Of a stretch of DNA of 10,076 bases, positions 6,915 to 10,076 are shown piece by piece. The notes below the pieces were generated by a model that had not been told where the DNA came from, made no database searches, and worked only from the letters and a program-made list of their open reading frames with translations. The stretch is taken from assembly GCA_017509375.1 (NCBI GenBank), contig JAFWPT010000360.1, forward strand, positions 1 to 10,076, written 5' to 3'. The position numbers were made by a program, and so were the translations under genes. Every line of letters starts with the position of its first letter. The first letter of the stretch is position 1. The stretch is from Bacteroidales bacterium. Its GTDB lineage: Bacteria; Bacteroidota; Bacteroidia; Bacteroidales; UBA932.

Positions 6915-7851
6915 TTTGTCCGAAATACCAGGGGCTGCGCAAGAGAGTCTGTGCACCTTTGCCGTTGTCGATGTTCCCTATGATACGGCTGGCCGCAACC
7001 ACTTTCCTGTCGTAACCGGCCAGCGAATTAATGCGTACCAGCTGGGAGGAATGCACGAAACGTCCATCGCCGATATATATTCCGACGTGAGTCACCTTGA
7101 ACGGCTTGGCGGAACCGAAAAACAGCAGGTCACCCGGCTTGTAGTCGCCGTCGCTGACCGGGGTGCCGCATTTTTGCTGCTGGCTGGCATTACGAGGCAG
7201 GAGGATACCGTTCATGAAAAAGCAGAACTTTACCAAACCGCTGCAGTCGAAGTACTTAACAGTGTTTCCGCCCCACATGTAAGGAGTTCCCGCGAGGCTG
7301 CAGGCCAGGCGGCAAATCTCCCTGGCGCAGAATTCCGACTCCATCCGCCCGGGAGCCTCGAGTCCTCCACGCACGGAAGGATCGGCGCTGCAGGCGCTGC
7401 CGCTGCGGCTTTCGGCCCAAAGGCGGAAATCCATCAATTCGTGGGACAGCACCCAGCCGCGGCGGCCATCGGGAAGCAACACTCCCGTCCAGGCACCGTC
7501 GCTCTCTCCGGTCTGCCGCAAAATGTCTCCCATGGTGATGTCGCACATAGGTGCGGAACGCTCCGACGGAGCTTCCCGTACACGGCTGTACTCAGTGATG
7601 CAAATCCACTTTGACGCAGCCAGATAGGCTTCTTTCTGCTCGTCACTTATAAAACTGAGGCTTAGTTCGGTTACCCATCCGGTATAATCCTCCGCCTGCA
7701 CCTTTACCCAATACCTGCTGGTCTCGAAAGTCTGCACCAAGGCCCCCATCTGCATCTGGTTTTCCAGCGCAGCTTCATAATCCGGGGCAGCCCGCATAAA
7801 GGACGACGACAAAGCGACAACCGCCCATGTGAGAAGTGACAGAAGATTCAT
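6898..7851 (-). CDS. SH3-domain NlpC/P60 cell-wall peptidase
   Basis: This is probably a periplasmic cysteine peptidase cutting peptidoglycan stem peptides, most likely the D-Glu-diamino acid bond as in YkfC-like enzymes. Residues 1-21 form a signal peptide. Two SH3-like segments follow (about 34-67, ending in YTGWVTEL; about 81-137, with SRVREAPSE and RRGWVLSHEL). The C-terminal NlpC/P60 domain (about 175-295) has all expected catalytic residues: C203 in YFDCSGLVKF, H255 in VTHVGIYIGDG and H267 in RFVHSS. GTPYMWGG at 188-195 precedes the nucleophile, as is usual for the family. The overall order SH3-SH3-NlpC, about 317 residues, resembles structurally studied Bacteroides enzymes; that comparison is from memory. 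It is cysteine-rich, with nine Cys including three or four in the linker between the SH3 and catalytic domains. The gap to the upstream PEGA gene is 6 bp, and the 3' end overlaps radA. Confidence 0.93.
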   Translation of the reverse strand: MNLLSLLTWAVVALSSSFMRAAPDYEAALENQMQMGALVQTFETSRYWVKVQAEDYTGWVTELSLSFISDEQKEAYLAASKWICITEYSRVREAPSERSAPMCDITMGDILRQTGESDGAWTGVLLPDGRRGWVLSHELMDFRLWAESRSGSACSADPSVRGGLEAPGRMESEFCAREICRLACSLAGTPYMWGGNTVKYFDCSGLVKFCFFMNGILLPRNASQQQKCGTPVSDGDYKPGDLLFFGSAKPFKVTHVGIYIGDGRFVHSSQLVRINSLAGYDRKVVAASRIIGNIDNGKGAQTLLRSPWYFGQNGSEE

Positions 7852-7857
7852 AACGTC

Positions 7858-10076
7858 TTAGAATACCCGCAGAATATTCTGGCCCCTGGAGGTACGTCCG
7901 CCGAGGGTGAAGCCTGCGGTAATCACGAACTGCATAGGCATGTTATAATCCAGATGAATCCACTGGTCTTCCTTGGTCGCCTGGGAATCGACTCCGGGAC
8001 GGAAGATATTGGCCTTCCCGTTGATAACCGTCTGAAGTCCCATCTTGATATTGGCATTGATAATCTGGAAACGGGTGCTGGCCTCGGCTCCGAAGAAAAT
8101 GTCGTGACCGGACATGTGGTTCAGCTTGACGCCCGTGAAGGCCAGATTGGGATACCAGGTGTATGTAGCCAGCGCGTCCACATCCAGGAACGGCAGGACG
8201 GCGCCTCCCACGCGGAATTCTTCATTGATGAACACCACGGAGAAAGCCGGCAGCATACCCACGTCGGCATATTTGTCATCACCGTATTTCAAGCCGTATT
8301 TTCCGGAAGCAATCGGGGGATACTCGAAATGAGCAGAGGTGGTAGGGAAGAAGAACGCGGCTTTGGCCATACTGGTAGTGAGGCCGTTCACAATTTTCAT
8401 CTTGGAGAGGCTTACGTCGCCGAAGCGGAAGAAATTCTTTCCTACCTTAGTTCCATTGAATTGATTGTCGAAGCAAGGCTTTGCGTCAATACCTCCTCCA
8501 AGCACATAAATATTGGCCGCTATAAAAGCATTACCGTCTTCCCAGCTAAGTACGTTCACTTCGTTGTGCGCTTCGTCGCTGAACTTGAAACGGCCCTTGT
8601 AAACACGCTTGGTGTCATACTGGAAGAGTTCCAAGTTGTATGGAGACGAACTCAGCGGGATCAGCACGGAAGCAGGGGTCTTCACCCCGCTTGCATACAC
8701 CACCTTCTCCTTGCCGCGGCCCTTGGAAATCTCTACGCTTAGAGAGTCCTTGTCAGCGCTGACAAGCAGGGGATAAGAGTTTTCCATAACGATATCCATG
8801 GTGTGGACTTCCCCGTCGAGTGCCGGCTTGATATTCTTCACAATGGGGAAGAACCCGTTCTTCTCGAAGCGGAAGTTATGCTCTCCCTCCCTGACTATCA
8901 GCTTGATAGGGGTGGTGCCTGCATACTCGCCGTCCATATATACCTTGCAGTACGCCGGTTCGGAATTGAACAAGTACTCGCTGTACTGCTGCATGGATAC
9001 CTTGTATTCGGTAATCTTGTCTTCTTCTACATCGACTTCATAGCTGTCGGCATCGGTCACGAATCCGGGCTTTACCACGCGGAGGGTATGACGTCCGGTC
9101 TGGAGGGTAATGCCGCTGATGGGCACAGTTCCCACCTCTTTCTCATCCACGAAAACTACAGCGCCGGCGGCGTTCTCCTCATCGGATACCGCGAGCCTGC
9201 CGCAGATAGGATCCATAACGAACTCAACTACCTGATTCATACCGTCCACAGCCGTGATGTTCTTCTTCTCCGGCACAAAGCCCTTGGCAGTCACCTTCAG
9301 GATGTACTGACCGGGGCGCAGGGGAATGAGGTCTCCTTCATAAAGGCTGTAATAGCTGAGTTCCTGGTCCACGTCGAAACTCTTGATGTTGCTGGGACGC
9401 AGATTCACCTCGTTACCGCTGATGTCCAGGGTAGGATATTCATCGAAAGAATAGCCCTCGGCGGGTTTGACGTTTACGGAAACCGTAGCGAACAAAGGCT
9501 TGAGCTTAAACTTGTAAGACACTCCCTCAGCTTCTGCGAGGCCGAGCACGATTGTAGTATCCTTGCGCTCGAAACCGCTTTTCTCTATGCGTATGCGGTG
9601 CTTGCCTTCACCGAGCACGAAGTCTTCGGAAAGCATCCCGGGATTATTGTCCACGGTTATCATGGCACGCTCCGGGGAGGTCTGGATGCGGACGGGGCAA
9701 TTGATGTCCAGACGCTTCTCCTGGTTCACCACTACGTAGGCAGTCCTCTCTTTGCCCATGGTAACCTCTATGATACCCTTCTTGGGAGCACGGTCTTCAT
9801 TGGGAAGCACTTCAATGAACAGGACGTCAGCCTCAGACCAGGCATTGCACCAATCGGGACTTGCAGTTACCTCCCATGCCTTGCCTGCCGTGACATAGAT
9901 ACTGTCCTTAGCTCCGGAGCCGGGAGCGAATATAGCTTCCTTGGAAAGATTCAGGTCACTCAATTTCTGCTTGGAAGCCAAACATTGGTTTTTCAGCTTG
10001 TTTGCTTTGGTAATCTGTTCCTTGGTCACGCCGGGGCTCTTCTTGGCGGCATCCAGTACCTTTATCGCCTTGTCGA
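7858..10076 (-). CDS. Multi-PEGA, BACON-type envelope protein with barrel-like C-terminus, 5' end missing
   Basis: The frame continues without a stop to the window edge. The GTG at 10029 is therefore only an internal candidate; 15 further codons upstream (DKAIKVLDAAKKSPG) read naturally into it, so the start lies outside. At least 738 residues are present. Numbered from the GTG: a helical charged segment 1-33, perhaps the end of a repeat or coiled region; a BACON-like beta domain about 40-105 (WEVTASPDW, then LPNEDRAPKKGIIEVTMG and VVVNQE); a PEGA domain about 110-178; a degenerate one about 180-275; PEGA domains about 276-347 and 350-415 (VYMDGEYAGTTPIKL, then GEHNFRFEKNGFFP); a further beta segment to about 497; and a C-terminal 220 residues of alternating hydrophobic strands ending in Phe, as in outer-membrane beta-barrels. 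PEGA and BACON domains are non-catalytic binding or structural modules. Function is unknown; surface or outer-membrane scaffolding is inferred. Confidence 0.85.
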   Translation of the reverse strand, partial: DKAIKVLDAAKKSPGVTKEQITKANKLKNQCLASKQKLSDLNLSKEAIFAPGSGAKDSIYVTAGKAWEVTASPDWCNAWSEADVLFIEVLPNEDRAPKKGIIEVTMGKERTAYVVVNQEKRLDINCPVRIQTSPERAMITVDNNPGMLSEDFVLGEGKHRIRIEKSGFERKDTTIVLGLAEAEGVSYKFKLKPLFATVSVNVKPAEGYSFDEYPTLDISGNEVNLRPSNIKSFDVDQELSYYSLYEGDLIPLRPGQYILKVTAKGFVPEKKNITAVDGMNQVVEFVMDPICGRLAVSDEENAAGAVVFVDEKEVGTVPISGITLQTGRHTLRVVKPGFVTDADSYEVDVEEDKITEYKVSMQQYSEYLFNSEPAYCKVYMDGEYAGTTPIKLIVREGEHNFRFEKNGFFPIVKNIKPALDGEVHTMDIVMENSYPLLVSADKDSLSVEISKGRGKEKVVYASGVKTPASVLIPLSSSPYNLELFQYDTKRVYKGRFKFSDEAHNEVNVLSWEDGNAFIAANIYVLGGGIDAKPCFDNQFNGTKVGKNFFRFGDVSLSKMKIVNGLTTSMAKAAFFFPTTSAHFEYPPIASGKYGLKYGDDKYADVGMLPAFSVVFINEEFRVGGAVLPFLDVDALATYTWYPNLAFTGVKLNHMSGHDIFFGAEASTRFQIINANIKMGLQTVINGKANIFRPGVDSQATKEDQWIHLDYNMPMQFVITAGFTLGGRTSRGQNILRVF

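Larger units (their letters stand above)
3983..10076 (-). other. Probable operon: PEGA protein, NlpC/P60, radA, TPR, 113-residue protein
   Basis: Five minus-strand genes follow each other with gaps of 6 bp, a 17-bp overlap, 21 bp and 22 bp, and no promoter-like box or terminator is evident between them. This spacing suggests a single transcript whose promoter lies beyond the right edge of the window. Three members carry secretion signals or envelope-type domains. radA and perhaps the last gene act in the cytosol. The unit is inferred from spacing only. Confidence 0.65.

Noticed and set aside
6915..6956. 14-codon upstream extension of radA (MHRLSCAAPGISDK)
   Set aside because: RadA proteins begin a few residues before the CxxC zinc finger. 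The extension looks like antisense-free read-through inside the NlpC/P60 gene and has no family support.
6733..7614. Long plus-strand open frame of 293 codons opposite radA and the NlpC/P60 gene
   Set aside because: It is a shadow of two confidently identified minus-strand genes, with no domain or secretion signal in its translation.
7954..8742. 262-codon plus-strand frame opposite the PEGA protein
   Set aside because: It mirrors the barrel-like part of the PEGA gene and has no independent support.

Overview
The window looks like a chromosomal segment from a member of the Bacteroidota, most likely the order Bacteroidales. Three things suggest this: a BACON-type domain, a lipoprotein with a Big2 domain plus an M64-type peptidase tail, and a TAnnTTTG-type promoter box. 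The base composition is moderately GC-rich, so a Rikenellaceae-like or uncultured lineage is plausible, but the genus cannot be fixed from sequence reading alone.

Layout. The left edge (1-1372, + strand) holds the 3' part of a family C69 dipeptidase gene that enters from outside. Everything else that is coding lies on the minus strand. Reading along the minus strand from the right edge, a probable operon runs from beyond 10076 down to 3983. It contains a large BACON/PEGA-repeat envelope protein with a barrel-like C-terminus (5' end cut off by the window), an SH3-NlpC/P60 cell-wall peptidase (6 bp gap), radA (17 bp overlap), a secreted TPR protein (21 bp gap) and an unrecognised 113-residue protein (22 bp gap). 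A gene-poor gap (3777-3982) follows. Next comes a shortened lipoprotein gene (3216-3776) in which a Big2 domain is joined directly to the last part of an M64 peptidase, with the catalytic core missing. A second small unit, with its own promoter-like box, encodes a 90-residue helical protein and a PBP4-type D-Ala-D-Ala carboxypeptidase (dacB), whose TTG start overlaps the preceding TGA. dacB converges on the C69 gene with only 5 bp between the stop codons.

Function. The common theme is the cell envelope and peptide hydrolysis: PBP4 trims or cleaves peptidoglycan cross-links, the NlpC/P60 enzyme should cut stem peptides, the C69 enzyme should hydrolyse di- or small peptides, and the PEGA and TPR proteins are probably periplasmic or outer-membrane scaffolds. 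RadA, a cytosolic recombination ATPase, is the exception. I see no tRNA, rRNA, CRISPR array, insertion sequence or defence system. The most notable items are the internally deleted M64 lipoprotein, the composite PEGA protein and its operon, and the unrecognised 113-residue protein.
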